Positions 37,001 to 52,000 of a stretch of 64,000 nucleotides of DNA are shown piece after piece (the first letter of the stretch is position 1; each line of letters opens with the position of its first letter). Both the position numbers and the translations under genes were made by a program. Origin of the DNA: Eutrigla gurnardus (lineage: Eukaryota > Chordata > Actinopteri > Perciformes > Triglidae); contig OY741268.1 of NCBI GenBank assembly GCA_963514095.1, positions 11,368,208 through 11,432,207 of the forward strand, in the 5' to 3' direction. The notes below the pieces were generated by a model. The model was not told the origin of the DNA. It did no database searches and saw only the letters and a list, made by a program, of their open reading frames with translations.

Positions 37001-40000
37001 GCCGGGCAGGACTGTGTTTGGCAGTCAGCGACTCACTCTGACTGTTGTTGATCAAAGATGTTGTGTGCAGGCCGGAGCTGCTGGGCTCATACATAAGTGG
37101 CTCTTGGGGCTAAGTGGCTGTGTCTACGAGAGCCATTAGCTCCTACCATGAGCCAGAGTGAAGAAGAAAATATTCGGTTTTGGACATCAAGCCAGCTGCT
37201 ATATTTTTCTGACCTCAAACTGCCTTCTGTTGCACACTGAGTGTGGTTGTTGCATTTCAATAGCATTGTTTTCCCAGGAAGCAAGGCAAGCTACAAGGCT
37301 AGCCCAGTGTGTGTGTGTGTGTGTGTGTGTGTGCCCTCCTTCCAGGCGTTTCACTTTTGCACAGGATGTGATGTCACAACCTGTTTACTGCCTCTGGAGA
37401 AAGAATAGCCTCCTCCGCTGCTGCCACCACTTGCGTGACCTTTGACCTGCATTGCGTCTGTCCCCAAGCACATCTGAGGCTCTACGGCACAAGATACTGT
37501 TTCCCCCAGCTAATCCTTAGTAAGCATGGAGCAAAGACACCCCACCCCCGCCCGGTGGAGACCTAAATTACGCTCAAATTCTCCCAAAGCCCCCCTGACG
37601 CTCCTCTTTGTGACCCTGAACCTGTGCTGACCTCGCTGTTGTCGACAGTCGTTGGTTCAAACGGGGCATTTTTCACGTCTTTTCTTGGTGTATCACTTCT
37701 CACAGCATCATGCTCCTCTGTGCAGCTTCAGGACGTGCCTTCTCAGCCTCCTGGGGCTCACTGATATCACATAACCCCTGGCAGCTGTTCCACACTACAC
37801 CCCCCCCCCACACACACACACACACACTAAAAAACCTGCTGTCCAATGTGTAAATAGTTCAGATCTATCTTGTTACATCGCGTGGGCTGACAGATTTAGT
37901 CATCAAGGAACACTATATCTTGGCAGGTATGCAAATGTATGTAAATGACAGTTGTTTCAAATAGTTATGGAGAGGGCGAGACATTCTTGAGAGTCACACG
38001 ACGGCGACTGCTAAATAACGGGGTCAACATCGCGGCTGAGTATGTTGTCTGTTTCCGATTCTTAAATTTCCACCGAATACCATACCTGTAATAGTAAGAA
38101 AAACAGAACACTTTTTTATAATGTAGAAAATAATCTCCATCCCCTTCTTCTTCTTCTTTTTTTGGAGGCAGTGACTCAACAGGAGAGGAATGCTCCACAA
38201 GAGTGCTGAGAAATGCCAGCATCTCCTCCAAACGGTCTTTGCTGGATTCTGGCAAAGCCCCGGGAAGAGTGTCAGGGTCAATGATTAAGACGACTGCAGC
38301 CGAGGCCGGTGTCGCGTCGAGCGCCATGGCTAAAGCCGAGTGAGGGGAGGGGAAGGAGGGAGGCGGCGTTGGGGATATGGCGAGGAAATATGCCTAAATC
38401 TGGCAGCGCACAATCTGGCCGGCTGCTATACGACAAATGACATCATCTCGCCATGGAAAGAGAGCTGGTGGAAATTTGCAGTGGGAAGTCAGCTGCCTAC
38501 CAGCGGCTGCCATGCACTGTGGTTAGAAAAATACTTTTTTCCATTGGCAAATCCTGTCCCCAGGCCCTCGATTCGTTTTCTTTCTCCAGCAGTTGTGAAG
38601 CCTGTTTTATCTGCCAGACATATCAGCTGACATTCAACTCCACGAAACAAAGCCGTGCAGGTAAAAGACACAATTAAAGAGATCGCCGAATAAGATTGAA
38701 ACGTATATCCGTTAACATATAAACTAGTGTTTGCATTCGTATTACAATCACGCTTAGAGACGTCTAATTTGTAGTTCAGTTGTCGGCCAAAACAGATAAG
38801 GCAATCAATGCACTACCTCACTGCTGTCTGAAGTTTGTGCCATGAGCATAATCTTATTTCAGGGGTTAATCTTGGGATACTTAGGAAAGCAAACCGCCAT
38901 GACCTGACACTGCTCTCCTGGTGATTACAGCCTCACATCATCAGTATTTACCTCACGCCGAGGAGTTATCAACATCATCGCTTGAAAAATCAAACTGTGT
39001 GCTTTCACACGAGCAATTTTGCTGTGGCTAGGAAAATTGTTTTGGAAAGCAAATGCCACTCATCGCTTACGGTCCAGACAAGTGCGTGTATGTGTATATA
39101 TTTGATCCAAATTCATCTCGGTTATTATTGCATATCAGGAAATGGGGGTTTGGATCCAGAGAAGCATGCTCCCGCAATCAGTAAAGCAAACAGCGGGCCT
39201 TGTGGTACCGTGTTTCCATGAGGCGGTTTTGCCCTGGAGAGCCGTGCTGGAGTCCCCGCGCTCTGAAATGGTACGGATACTACAAAGGATAAGTCCGAGT
39301 TAAGACCTGGTGATAACACTGTCTCTGACTGAGGGTATTCTCCGTGGTAACACATCACACTGATGGTATTCAGATTATTTTTGTATCCTATGAGCTGCCA
39401 TTACACTACGGGATACAGTAGAAAGACGCTGGCGTCAGTGCACCGCGCTTCACACAGAGCGACTGAATCCGTCGGGGAGCTCAAAGCTGCTCGGGACACA
39501 CGACGATTCCTCCATGCTTTAATTGAATCTGGAAACACCATTACCATTTAATTAAACGCAGCACATCGCCTTAAGATCTGGGAATGACACAGTTGGGGCA
39601 GCGACAACCAAAACAAAGCGCTTTGTTTGATATTTCACAATATTCCCAAAGAATTTAAAAGTGCTTGTTGAAGTGGCGGTGGGAATGACATTCGATTCTG
39701 CATGCTAATATTTCATCTCCGACTTTGAGCGGAGATCTGAGCGGTTTTGTTTCAGTGTGGATCACATTTGGGGAGAATCGGAGAACCCAGAATAACCCCA
39801 AAGAAAAATAACAAGCTTGTCAGGACCCTGAGACTAAACTACACCAGCTGACCATCTGTCGCCTCCTCTTCCATCCTGAAGATCCACAGACAGTTTTCTC
39901 TGTAAGCCTCTCAACCCAGAAAGTATTGTCTGGCATTAACATATGGCAGGGTCTAAGCACCTTATTAGTGTATATTACCACCGGACAAATCACATTAACC

Positions 40001-43000
40001 TCTAAGAAGGTGCCGTGGCCATACTTTCTGAACAGGAGGGGGTACAAATACATGCGTTAGTGCCGATAAAGCGCCATGTTTTTTGATCGCTGCAGCTGCT
40101 ATGAGGGCGCACACTGCTGCGTGAGCCTGGCAGGGGGTTGATTTGAAGGAAACAGCAGCACCCGCCTCCTGGGAAAGGCTGCGGGTTGCCCTGTGTTGCT
40201 CAGTCTAAGCCACGCTAAGAAGCAGGTTTGAGTGTCTCTGCTGGCACAAGAGATAATCTCTTCCCTCAACATATGATTGACTGATGTTTTATCGAAAAGC
40301 AGACAAACGGGGGATAAAGCTGGGATGTCCAAACAACCGGATTCATTCCAGTCCAGGACAGGTTGACTTAGGGAAGACGGATGAATGTGTAAATTTATGA
40401 GACAGCCCATCTGTAGCCTGAAGCTTAAGGCTAAACGGTTAATTACGGTTTATGGACTGCGGCTGGATTGTGCTCTTAAGGGACAGCATAAATAAAACAC
40501 ATCATTACTCAGGGGGGAGAGAATTGGCGGCCATCGAGGCAAAATTGACATTTTTCTGCCTCTGAGAACCTGTTGCTTTGCAACAAAGCTTCTTTTAATG
40601 TGACCCCGTCCGGCACCCATGAATGGCCTCGGTGGAGCTGAGTGCAGGGTGTGAGCCGTCCCAATGCAAAGTTTGCCAAACATAACAGAGTAAACAGAGG
40701 TTTTCTCACACTTAACAAGCGAGAGAGTGAAAGGGATATCGCAGCAGAACACTCAAAGCTGCTACGTGGTTTAAAGGGGAAGGAATATTTCTAATAATAC
40801 AGCAATCTCAGAGGCATTCGTCAAATTAAATCTAATGTTATACTGCTCACCAGTTATTTATGAAGTGCCGCGCCTGACTCCTTTTGCATAATTTCTTCCC
40901 CATATGTTACGGATAGGTTTTGGCGGTTTGGAGGCAGGCAAGGGAAGCATATCGACAGACAAAAAAGTGCTGCTTTTCCTCATATTCTAGGGCCTGCGGT
41001 GCAATTTAATGAAGTGATGTGCCTTTTGTGTTTTTATTACAATAGTGCTTTTATTTGCTTTGTTGTTGAATAGTTGGAAATCCCTGTTTAGCAGTGCATC
41101 TGTGAAACATTCTTTTCATGGTGACACAGCAATACCAGTAGATCATAACCAGTGTGAAGGGGGAGAACATACATTGGCAGTATAACTCGCTCATAATACA
41201 ACTCTATAATGTTCATAGGTTGGCCACATAAATCTGAAATATGACTTTGGAAAAGTGCTAAAGAGAGAACGTATTCACACACACATATTACGTACTGCAG
41301 GTTATTTAAAGAGAAATGCGAGTCATGAACAGCTACTATGAGGCTTTGTGAGAACTTGGAGTGCTAACCAGGGTCCTCAGAGAAACAGAGCAAATAAACA
41401 TCATTAAAAAGTGGATCTTGCAAGACTAATGATGCAACCCACACCACCTTTACCCCCCCCCCCCCAAAAAAAAAACAAAAAAACATAACTTACCAAAGTT
41501 ATTTACGCATTCAGATGAAGCTATTGTTAACGTACACCAGGGAGAGGAAAACAGAAAACAGGCGATAGGAAAATAAAAAAAAATCTGCAAGGCCACATTG
41601 TTGCTGCACAGTTTTTTAAGAGCTAATCCAGAATGTTACTGCTCTGTTAAAGTTAATTTGGGGAACCTGATATTTTATTTGGCGAAGTCTTGTGGCAACG
41701 CAAGACTGCAGCCTGGCTAAAGGCTTCAGAAATGGACCCTATTAAAGATTTATTATGGCAAGTGTTGGACAGTGATCGAGCAGCCCCAGCCACGTTTTAA
41801 AGCCGCGTTATCAGTGCATACAGGACTTCATTTGCCTGAAATTTCTATTTGTCTAATATACCAGAGATGAATAGATATAGCTTAAGTGAACTTGTCTTTT
41901 CTTGTTGATTTGTTGTTCTGGTTCACAATTTGATGACAGGAGATTGACAGACCATTATTCAATTAATCAAGTCAAGGGGAGAAAAAGCTCAAGAACACTG
42001 TTTATGCACCAGATTCACAGGAGCAATATAAAGATCCTGTTTTTAAGAAGGAATGGTCATTAAAATTCTTTATCTGCTAAGCGGTCGTTTAGCCCCCGAA
42101 AGCTTCCCCTCACCCATCAGCCAACAGGCCATATACAAACAGCGTGGCACTATGGAGCGAGGTGCTGGAGCGATGTGAAAGACATGGGATTTCTATGCAG
42201 CCGTATAAGCATGGGCCAAGGGATTTACTGTGCCTTCCCTTTAATAAATGTGACCAAACATGGTGCATGTAAATGCAGCCCGAGGGCGCTCTCACCACCA
42301 CACGCAGACTCGCACAAACTCCACAGCACCACACACAATACACAAATACACATGTAGAAACACACAGAGTACAAAGCAAAGAGTACATGTGCAAAAATGT
42401 GCAGATACAAGCATGTGAATACGGACAACCTGGCATGAACACAAACTAGATTATCTCTACAATTTAACGCATCATTACATTTTTATTGCATCAATTTTGG
42501 TCAAGTTTAACTCAATTTAACTTATCTGAGTATTCTCAACCAAGAGGCGCACTTAACATGTTGAAGTGTGGAATGAAATAATCAAATCCTTTAAAATCCT
42601 AGATGTTTTTCCACATCCAAAACCATAAACACAACAATAACAAACTAACTAATTGAAGGCTTAAGAAACTTTTCCTGGTGATGACTCATTAATAACTTTG
42701 CACTAAACCCTGACCCCTAAAAGCCCCTCTCGGTTTCTATGGCTGTTTCATCACAGCCACCACTTCTAGCAATTGTTGAAAAACCAGTTCACACAGAAAA
42801 GGGTGAACCCAGTATCTCCATATGCTCGTTAAATTTATGACCGCTGGAAAGAAGAAATTTGTTTAGAGAACGGAAAGAATGCTATCAAACGTTTTGGTAC
42901 TTATAAAAGGGTAAGCGTCTGCAGAAACACACACCTGACCAACTGCCAGATACATAAAAATATGCTTTCTTCAACCAGATGCCCACTTAAAGCTATTCCA

Positions 43001-46000
43001 TAAACACGACGTGGCAAAAGTATGTTACTGTGTGGACTCTGTTTTAGATCTTATTGTTTCACATTCTTCCACGGTGGCATAACTAACTAACTAGTTGCTA
43101 AATAGTGGCTCACAAATCCGATTGGCTTGCAGCTTATCCCAGATGTTGGCCTTGTGTTTAGCTCAGTCTCGGACCCTGGAGCCCCCAATGCTTCCCGCTA
43201 TCTGCACAACTTGTTAACCTTAGAAATGCAACAACAACTTTAAACAAGGAAGAGAGAAAGTGAGAGAATGGATACATTCCAGGTCTGATCTTCAAGTTTC
43301 CTCTCAACAAGGTGCCTTGTAAAACACCTTTAAGCAGCTTGTATGGATGGCACAGTGTGCACAAATAATGGCAGCTGTTTGCCAAATTCGGCTGCTGCCC
43401 TGAGCCAGAACCCATTATGGGAACCAGCACCCGGTGAGCTATTTTGTTTCCATCCATTTCATGACAGATCTCAGTCAGCGCAGCAGGCGGAGAGAGTCCT
43501 GAAGCTGTGCTCAGGCTGCGATTAATGAGTTTACCTTCACTGAAATGACTGAAAATGTCCCAAGAGGACGGGTCACTATGACACAGAGCACAAACACACA
43601 CAGCCCTGCCCGAAAACGTGAATTCACCTGATTCAGTCACACATCAAGCTTACATAAGTTTGGAACTTAGAGCACTGTCTGATTATCAGTCGTGTTGCAC
43701 TTGTGTTAAAACCATAAAATTATCTCTCCTGCTGTCGCGACTGCATTACTCTGACTATACAAATACCAAACATGACTATACTACATACTTTCTAGACAAA
43801 CTGATAGCTTAAGTCCTTGCCTGGCAGAATACTTGACAGACTGAAGGTTTAGGCAGATAAATCCTACAGTTGTTCTCTCACTGTGTTTTGAATTAGAACT
43901 AACAGCAGTGCAGGAAGATAAAGGCAGACATTAACATGTGAAGATGAATGTCTGTGGTCAAAAATGGGTCATGGTAGACAGCCGAATTGGAGACATGTCT
44001 GCACCGTCCACCTTCAACATTTCCTGCCAGATAGCGCCTGGGAGAACCATTTCCCCCCACTGTCTCAGCCGAGGCCTCAAAAATGTGAGAAAATGCTGCT
44101 GGGTAATTTGGCCTGTACTATGATTATGGGTTTTTTGATATTTTGATATTCTACCCCAAATCCTTCTTTCTGTCTCTTACCAACATTGTACTGAAACGTC
44201 CTGTCAAAATATTTTTGAATTGTTGTCACGGTTCTAAATATGGACTCCTTGTGAAGCGCACAAAACGGGATTGAATCCTAATTAGTACGTTCGCTTGTTG
44301 GGCAACTTTGTCCATGTGGCACAAACCTCGGAAGAGCACAAGAAGCAAGACATTCTTAACAAAGCGTTGAGAAAAAAATGCACTTAAAGACTTAAAAAAA
44401 AAGAAGAAAGTATTGTATGCACCGTTTTTGATTAAAGTAAATGAATGTAATGAAAAGTAATGTAACAATCTTCCCCACAGATATGGAAATAAATCACTGA
44501 CTAGTCAATGGATAAAACACTCAAAAGTGTGTTTATGTAGAAAAGTCAACGCTCCGTGCAACATTGTCTCAATTCTCACCAAAAGCCTGAGCACGGTCAA
44601 AAATACACAGCGTTGTGAACGGTCACATGGTCAGTCCAGGAATGAAACAGAACCACCCCTCAGACCATGGCGGCCGTGCCAGAGCAGTTCGGGGAAACGT
44701 ATACTTAAGTGCGATACCATGTGATTTGGCTGCATCGGGGATACGCATGTCCTCCTTTAACTGCACATTAACTGGCCTCTATGCAATAACAAGTTAACCT
44801 TTTATCTGGCTATAACAAGCTCCACCGCCGTATCCAAATAAACAGAGGATGCTGTTCAATCGAACCCGCTGAAAGGACTTCTGGGGAATGGGTCAAAAAC
44901 ACACCCACCATTTTGCGAGCTAAAAACTCCCGAATGTTTAGATTATTGTGCCACACAAAAAGAGCCCTGTGAAATCAACATGCTGTTTGTTGAGTTTATG
45001 AGAATATTCTTTTACAGCTCGGTTTTGCCGGCTGATTACAAAATATGTTTCTAGGGTTGCTCAAATTCAACAATGTCCTTGTAAGGACGTATTACACGGT
45101 GCTCGGTCCTCACCAGATCACCATGATAAGTTGAGCAAGTAGAATGCATAAACACGTTAACCTGAAACATACCTTGGCACAAAATCGTCTTTCACTTAAA
45201 AACCGTCAAACATTTCAAGATGGTATCAGTCGCTCTCACAGCACAGAACTTCCACTGCGGTCTCACCTGAGTCGGTGGCTGTGATCAGCAGGATGTATTT
45301 CCCCTGAGCCTCGCGGTCCAGAGTCTGGGTGAGGCTCAGCTGACCGCTGGACGAGAGGCTGAACGCGCCCTCGCCGTTCCCACCGCTGAGCATGTAGCTG
45401 AGCTGGCCGTTGGCACCTTGGTCGTCATCTCTGGCAACAACCTGGAAAACACACAAACCAGCTTCTTCACATTTTTGTCTGGGCATCAAACTTCTTCCTA
45501 TTCTAGTACAAGAAATGTGTTTCTCATTTTTAGCAGCAGAACTACAGGTTGTCTAAAAATAAATAGAAGAACAGGAGAGTCAGAGGAGCTGTAATACCAT
45601 GGCAGCGGTGATGGAAAGCAACATGTGCTATACTTAATTATCATTTTAACATGTTTTTACTTTTGTGTGTCAAGTACAAAATAGCATGAAATGACTGAAT
45701 ACCTTTAAATGAAGACACCTTACATATTAAATTGTTAACGTTGGCCAATATTGCTGTCCACCTGTCATTCTGTGCATTCACTCATGTTCTCTATTTTATA
45801 TTTAAGTGCTGAGGGATTTAAATCAAATCCTTCTGATTTATTAGGCCGATAAAAAAGTGTGCAAGCTTTAAATAAAACTACAAAGATAGATGAAATGGAG
45901 CACAATATGACCGGGATGTGATCTGAAAGAGTTAAACAAGGCATTTTCATTCCATCTCCACTTTAAGTACAGGTCTTGAGTCAGTATTCTTAGTTACTTC

Positions 46001-49000
46001 ATCACTGAGACAGACTTTTAGGCTGTATAAATCGACTCGACATTTCAGTGGATTAGTTGACAAATGATCTTAGGAAAGAACAGTAAAACCAAAGCAATGG
46101 CTTATGCGTCATATTCACCAAATCGAGAAAAAAGAAAGAACTTGCAGTTGTTTTAGTTATACGGTTGATTTTGCCCTTGATGTATTTTAGTGGAGCAAGA
46201 AATATGTTCACACAACCAAAATATAGCTGGCAGTAACCCAGTATAACCACCATCCTGAGTCTTTCAGCTGAGGGTTGATTACAATCACGGTGCTGAGCGG
46301 CAACATGAAGGTAATTGTTGAGGGAAGGAAGATCATTACTTATTCACTTTGTCTCATCAGACTTTCCCAGGGAATCCACAAAACACAATAAATCCGAAAC
46401 ATTAGTCAGTCTGATTTTTCCCCTTCAAGTTGCAGCATTTAAACTGCCACATTTCACTGGTGTGCCCAAATGCATTGTGGGCTCGTCAGCCCTCCCTGCT
46501 GTGCATGCCGCAGACAGACCAGGTTAGCACAAATGTGTATGTGCTTGTGTGGCAAAAACCCCTTCCTGCTAAATAACTGTACCCTCATTTCCTCACAAGG
46601 TACACACGCGAAAGGAAATGGAATTGCGGCGTCACTGAAAATCAGTCCTTCACCTCCATTTTTTTTATATACATGGCTCATTTATTCATCAGGGTGGCTG
46701 GAACGATAATTGCCTTTTCATGCAATTTAGCCCCGTTTCATATTTCGGGTAAATCCTATAAAGTCCTAATTGTGCGGAGCAAATTGCAGTCATATATCAT
46801 TTCTGTATTATGTTAGTCCTGTATTCGTCATGGCATTTAGCAAAAGAAGACCACCACGGTAAGTGCTTTAAGTGCACTTATACAGCTCACATACCTGCAG
46901 TTATTAAGTTAGTATTACTATAAATTTGGTTAAAGCATTAGCTTATTTGAGGCCTTAGAACTGTCATTCAAAACACTGCCTCCTTTTCACTCAGGATGTC
47001 CCGTCTGTGAATGTTAATGACGTCCCGACTGCTTGAGTTTCAATGCATGTCTCGAGAAAAAGAGAAAACAAACATACTGACCTGCAGAATGTTTTTGGGC
47101 AGGTTCTCCAAGTTCTCCTGAATATTGACGGTGTACGGCGAGAGCTCAAACACCGGCGAGCAGTCATTGACGTCCAACAACACGATGTTGACGGTTGCAC
47201 TGTCCACCCTGGGGCTGCTGCCTCGGTCGGCGGCTTGGACCACCAGCGAATAGGAGGAACGCGCCTCGCGGTCCAGCTGCTTGGCCACCGAGATCACCCC
47301 TGTGACCGAATCGATCCTGAAATCGGTGTTGGTGTTGCCTCCAGAGACAGAAAATCGGATCTGCCCATTGGTGCCCTCGTCTGCATCGCTGGCGAACACC
47401 TGGATGACATCGGTCCCGGTCAAGGTGTTCTCCTCAATCTCGATGTCGTAGATGTTCTGTGAGAAGCTTGGCGTGTTGTCATTGACGTCCAGGACCATCA
47501 TAGTCACATCCATTGTTGAAGACAGGGGCGGTTCACCTTTATCTGTAGCTACGACTGTGAGGGTGTAGTTAGAGAGCTCTTCGCGGTCCAGTTCCCCGAC
47601 CAACCGGACGTCTCCGTCGATTGTCCCGATGCTGAACTTGTTACCGAAAGGTCCTTTGAGGGAGTACTCGACATAGCTGTTGGGTCCACTGTCGGCGTCG
47701 GAGGCCTTGGCAGTGAACACCACCGTGTCCACCGGCGTGTTCTCCTGGATGTAGGTCATCCTCTGAGAGGTGAAGGTTGGCGGGCAGTCGTTGACGTCCA
47801 GGAGAATGATGGACACCTGGGCAGTGCTGGTGAAGCGGCTCATGGGAGGAGGAGGCAGGTCGTTGACTGTGATCACCAGGTTGTAGAAGGACTGGATTTC
47901 TCTGTCCAAGGCCTTCTTGGTCTGGAGGACTCCTTCCTTGCTGATCCCAAAGTGACTCTGGGGATCTCCGGACGCAATGCTGTAGAGGAGCTGGGCATTC
48001 CGGCCTGGAAAACAAGCCAAGAGGGAATGAGAAGATAATAATAATGACAACTACTTCCATCTTGAGCACCCAAATATTGTGAGTAAGTCCAAAATTAAAA
48101 TAATCATTGTTTAGTCATACAGTATTCTAAATGTCAGAAAATAGCAAAAAATACGCCCCTGATAGAATTCCCCAAAGCCCAACATGATATATTCAAATGT
48201 CCAAAACCAAAGAAAAGCCTTTAATCCTCACATTTGAGAAGCTACATCTCAAAATGTTTGACACGCTGCTTAAAAAAGTGATGACAACTATTATTTGATT
48301 ATCACATTAGCCTTTGCAGTTCTAGTAAACTGAACAAAGTATCTTCACTGATGAAGTCAGCCTAAAGTGCTTCATACCAAAAGAGAATCAACAACAATGA
48401 GACGGACAACAGATCAACTCTGTGAAGTTTTTAAATTACATTTCCATCCGAATGTTAAACATGTTACTTTCCCCGAAAGGAGAATTGACAAAACCTTGTG
48501 CCCAAATTGGATTTGGGCAGATAAGAGGAAACTGTGGTGAGATGCACTTTCTTGTTAAATCTGCTATACTGTACAATCAGGTGTATTGTTAACTACAAAC
48601 CTTGTGACACTCACGGTGCCAAAAACAAAGAAATCTACACGGAACTGTTTAGTATGACCTTGCATTAAAAATATAGCCAGATAACTAACAGACAATAGAG
48701 GTCAAATGTTGACATTTTTCTGACTAGCATCCATTGTTCCAGATGTGATTGTTAAATAATCTATATGACTTAGGCACTTCTCTGCGTTATCTACATCCAT
48801 TTCCACAAATTGTGCATAGCTGCAGCTGGAGCTCAGGCCGCTACTCTTGTCTTCTCCAAGTAGACGATCCATTCATGCAACATGACAGATGGCTATCAAA
48901 AGAGAAACACCACAGCAAACCACTTCCTAGACTGATAGTGGGGTTGTGACATTTTTGGAAAATCCCTCACGATTCAAAACACTTATTTAAATGAGATAAC

Positions 49001-52000
49001 TACAGTGTGGCTGAGGGGATGGACGCAGTGAACTATCTGTACTTGAAATCTGGCCTAATCCGCAGCGCTGCCCTGGGACCAGGGGTTAAAATGAGCTTAA
49101 ATTGAGCGTCTGTAATTCAACTCAACAGGGTATTCATGTGGAAAGCGCCGGCACCTTCCCACACTCCGGCGTGTATTTACAGTACACAAGTAATCCCTTA
49201 TCAAAAGGTTGAGTGCTGTTTCCATCCGAGTTTAGGCTACGGCGTCTAGATACAAAGTCTGGGGGTCGTTGGGTCAGGGCTTAGGAAGTGCTAACAATGG
49301 CAGTGTTTTATTTTGACAGTGCAAAGAGGCGACTATATAGTGCATCTGCCGAGGACGACGTGGTCGGATTATGTGGACGGCAGTAGAAAGAAGCCAGACT
49401 CTGGTTTGAGAACCAGGCAGCGTATTTCCCAGGAATGTAGGTCACAATAACCACATTAGGTCTGGGTGAAGCGGTAATTACAGCCGAGGAGAGTAGCGGT
49501 GACCGTTCGAATACCACACGGCACTTCACATCCACGAAAAAGCCGCCACCTGAAACGCAGGAATAACTCGGGGCGCTTAATCATACAGTGAAGATGTATT
49601 TCATCAGGTCACCCATGCGCAACTCAAAAATAAAAATGAAAACATACAATGTAGGTTTGAGAGCTTCCGTGTAACCAACTGTCATAACAAAGTGACAGGC
49701 CTACATTAAATGAATCTGTTATGGATAACACTTGATTTATAGCATAAGTACATTACTGCTTAAAACATTCTCATACAACTGTTTACTTCAACTATACTGA
49801 CTTCCCTATAGTAGCTGACTGAGTTTAACTGGGATTTAACTGCAATTTAAAATATTGGTATATTTTCTTTTTGCACTTATACAACAAGTCTTGCCAAATG
49901 TTTCCTGAAATATGCCATGAGCAATTGAATAGTGGAATAGTGCATCTCCTATGAAATAAATTGACTATATAGTTATTAGAGCAATTAATAACATACATCA
50001 ACATAATAGGTATCAATATCAATGTGAGCAGCACCATGAAACTGAAGTTAACTAATGTTTTAAAGGCTGCATCTTTTTAACTTATAATATATGTTTAATA
50101 ATACATTTTTTAAAATATATTTTCACTCATTATTTTTTGTTTAATGTTTAGGCTGGTGTATCAAATATTTTGTTGTCTTATTATTATGGCTTCAGTCATT
50201 TCTAGACTCATTGTTCAACTGTAAAACATCCTGCCAAATAACAAAAATGTTTGAGGGATTGCTGCAAAAACTACATGTTTGGGTTATGTTATTATATTGC
50301 AAGCAAATATGATCCACTTAATCCATGAACTCTCAAAATATTAATAGTATTGTAAGTGTTATTGTAATTGTTATTGTGAGGAGGCTTTCCAAATCAGGGA
50401 CCCAGGCCTGGATCAGAGGACACTTGACCCCGTTCGTGTGAATACTGTGTACCGTCCACTTGAAAAGGTGGCCTTGAGTCGCTGGTCATTCTTTACATTG
50501 TCTCCAAAATATATACAATAGGAAGCATAATGGGGAGGTCGACTTGGCACGCATTACTGATGTGAAAGCTGAACAGAGGGGGAGTGGAGCAGTACAAATC
50601 AATCACGCCTTTTTTGAAAACGCCCTAAGTATGGATTCCAACTCCCACGTCATTTCCAACATGTACATACCATCATCAGCATCAGTGGCTCCGATAGTGA
50701 CAATACTGGATCCGGGTGGCAGACTCTCTGACACAGACGTGCTGTACATGGTGGTGTTGAAGACGGGCGGGTTGTCGTTCACGTCCAAGACGTTGAAATA
50801 CACCCTGACTGTGCTGGCCTGCCCGCCGCCGTCCCGGGCCCTCGCTGTCAGAATGTAGTACTGCTGAGTCTCATAGTCCAGTGGACGCGTCACGTTGAAA
50901 ACTCCCGTCACGGGGTTCAGGAGGAATGTCTCGTCCTCGTCGTCCTCCTCCAGCGAGTAGGTGACCTCTCCGTTCACCCCTGAGTCAGAGTCGCTGGCCA
51001 GGATCGCCGCCACGATGGAGCCTGTTAAAGTCAGACGGGTTGTAAGACGGAGGCGAGAAGTTAGACTTTACTGCCCTATAGAACAAAATGACTTTAATAC
51101 ATCTACAGGGGGTTATTAGGGCTGTTTATTAACACCAGTGACTCAGTGATCACTCTGCCAGCTTTGCTTTTTAACTCACTTGGCCTGAACAGTTTTGGAA
51201 CCAAAACTCCTCCAATCACTGGGATTAGACTGATGACGTAGGGATGACGACAATGCTATAAAAGCTAATGATTAAGTGATTTCACAAGCATTTACAATCA
51301 TATCTTAATCATATCCTCACATGATATTCTTCTTTCATTTCCATACTCATTTTTTCTCTCTTTCTTATGATTGAAGCAGTGTGAGGGATAAAGAAGCTCT
51401 TGCCAGACGGTTGTCAGAGTTATTGTAAATCCTGCTGGTCGTTGATAGATTTCCATATAAATCAGATATCAGTTACCGTCCCTTTGACCTATTAAACTCT
51501 TAATTTCCCCCTTAAGGAAGATACAGAGGATTTGGGAGAGTTACAATGCTCCTATAAAAATGTTCTAATAAACTAAAAAGTATTCTTATAAAAAATGCGG
51601 CTATAAACTTCTACAAAGAAGCTGCTGCTAATAATTTGAGTCCTTGATGACCTAAACAGAGCTGTCTAAGTTCACTCTGAGGGCTTTGGCAGAAGACAAA
51701 ACAGTGCATGTCTGAGTCTACAATGTCTAACCTCCTATGCATTTTAATGTGTTTATTTTGCAGTCGGATGTTTCTCTAAGACCTCACCTGGCGCCATGTC
51801 TTCAGGGATATCGAACGAATACGTTGCCCGGGAGAACTTTGGCGTGTGGTCGTTGACGTCCTTGACGGTGATGTTCAGCCTCATGTCGGATGACTGCTTC
51901 CCATCATCTGCGCGCACCAGAAGGGAATATTTAGAGCGCCGTTCCCGATCCAGCTTCTTGGTGGCGATCAAATCGCCGGACTCGGGGTCAATCCGAAAGC

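Larger units (their letters stand above)
34037..45266 (-). other. fat4 intron 6 (11.2 kb)
   Basis: Longest complete intron in the window, phase 1. It contains a (GT)n run (37307-37333), a C-run plus (CA)n stretch (37800-37827), a poly-C/poly-A junction (41455-41476), and an isolated CpG-rich open frame on the same strand as fat4 (37965-38335, listed separately). Other open frames, such as 43158-43640 minus and 35988-36407 plus, have no domains. The remainder is unremarkable AT-rich DNA with scattered TAAT-type motifs. Confidence 0.8.

Noticed and set aside
43158..43640. 160-residue minus-strand open frame in intron 6
   Set aside because: No domain, no CpG enrichment and no splice fit to fat4 exons; consistent with a chance frame.
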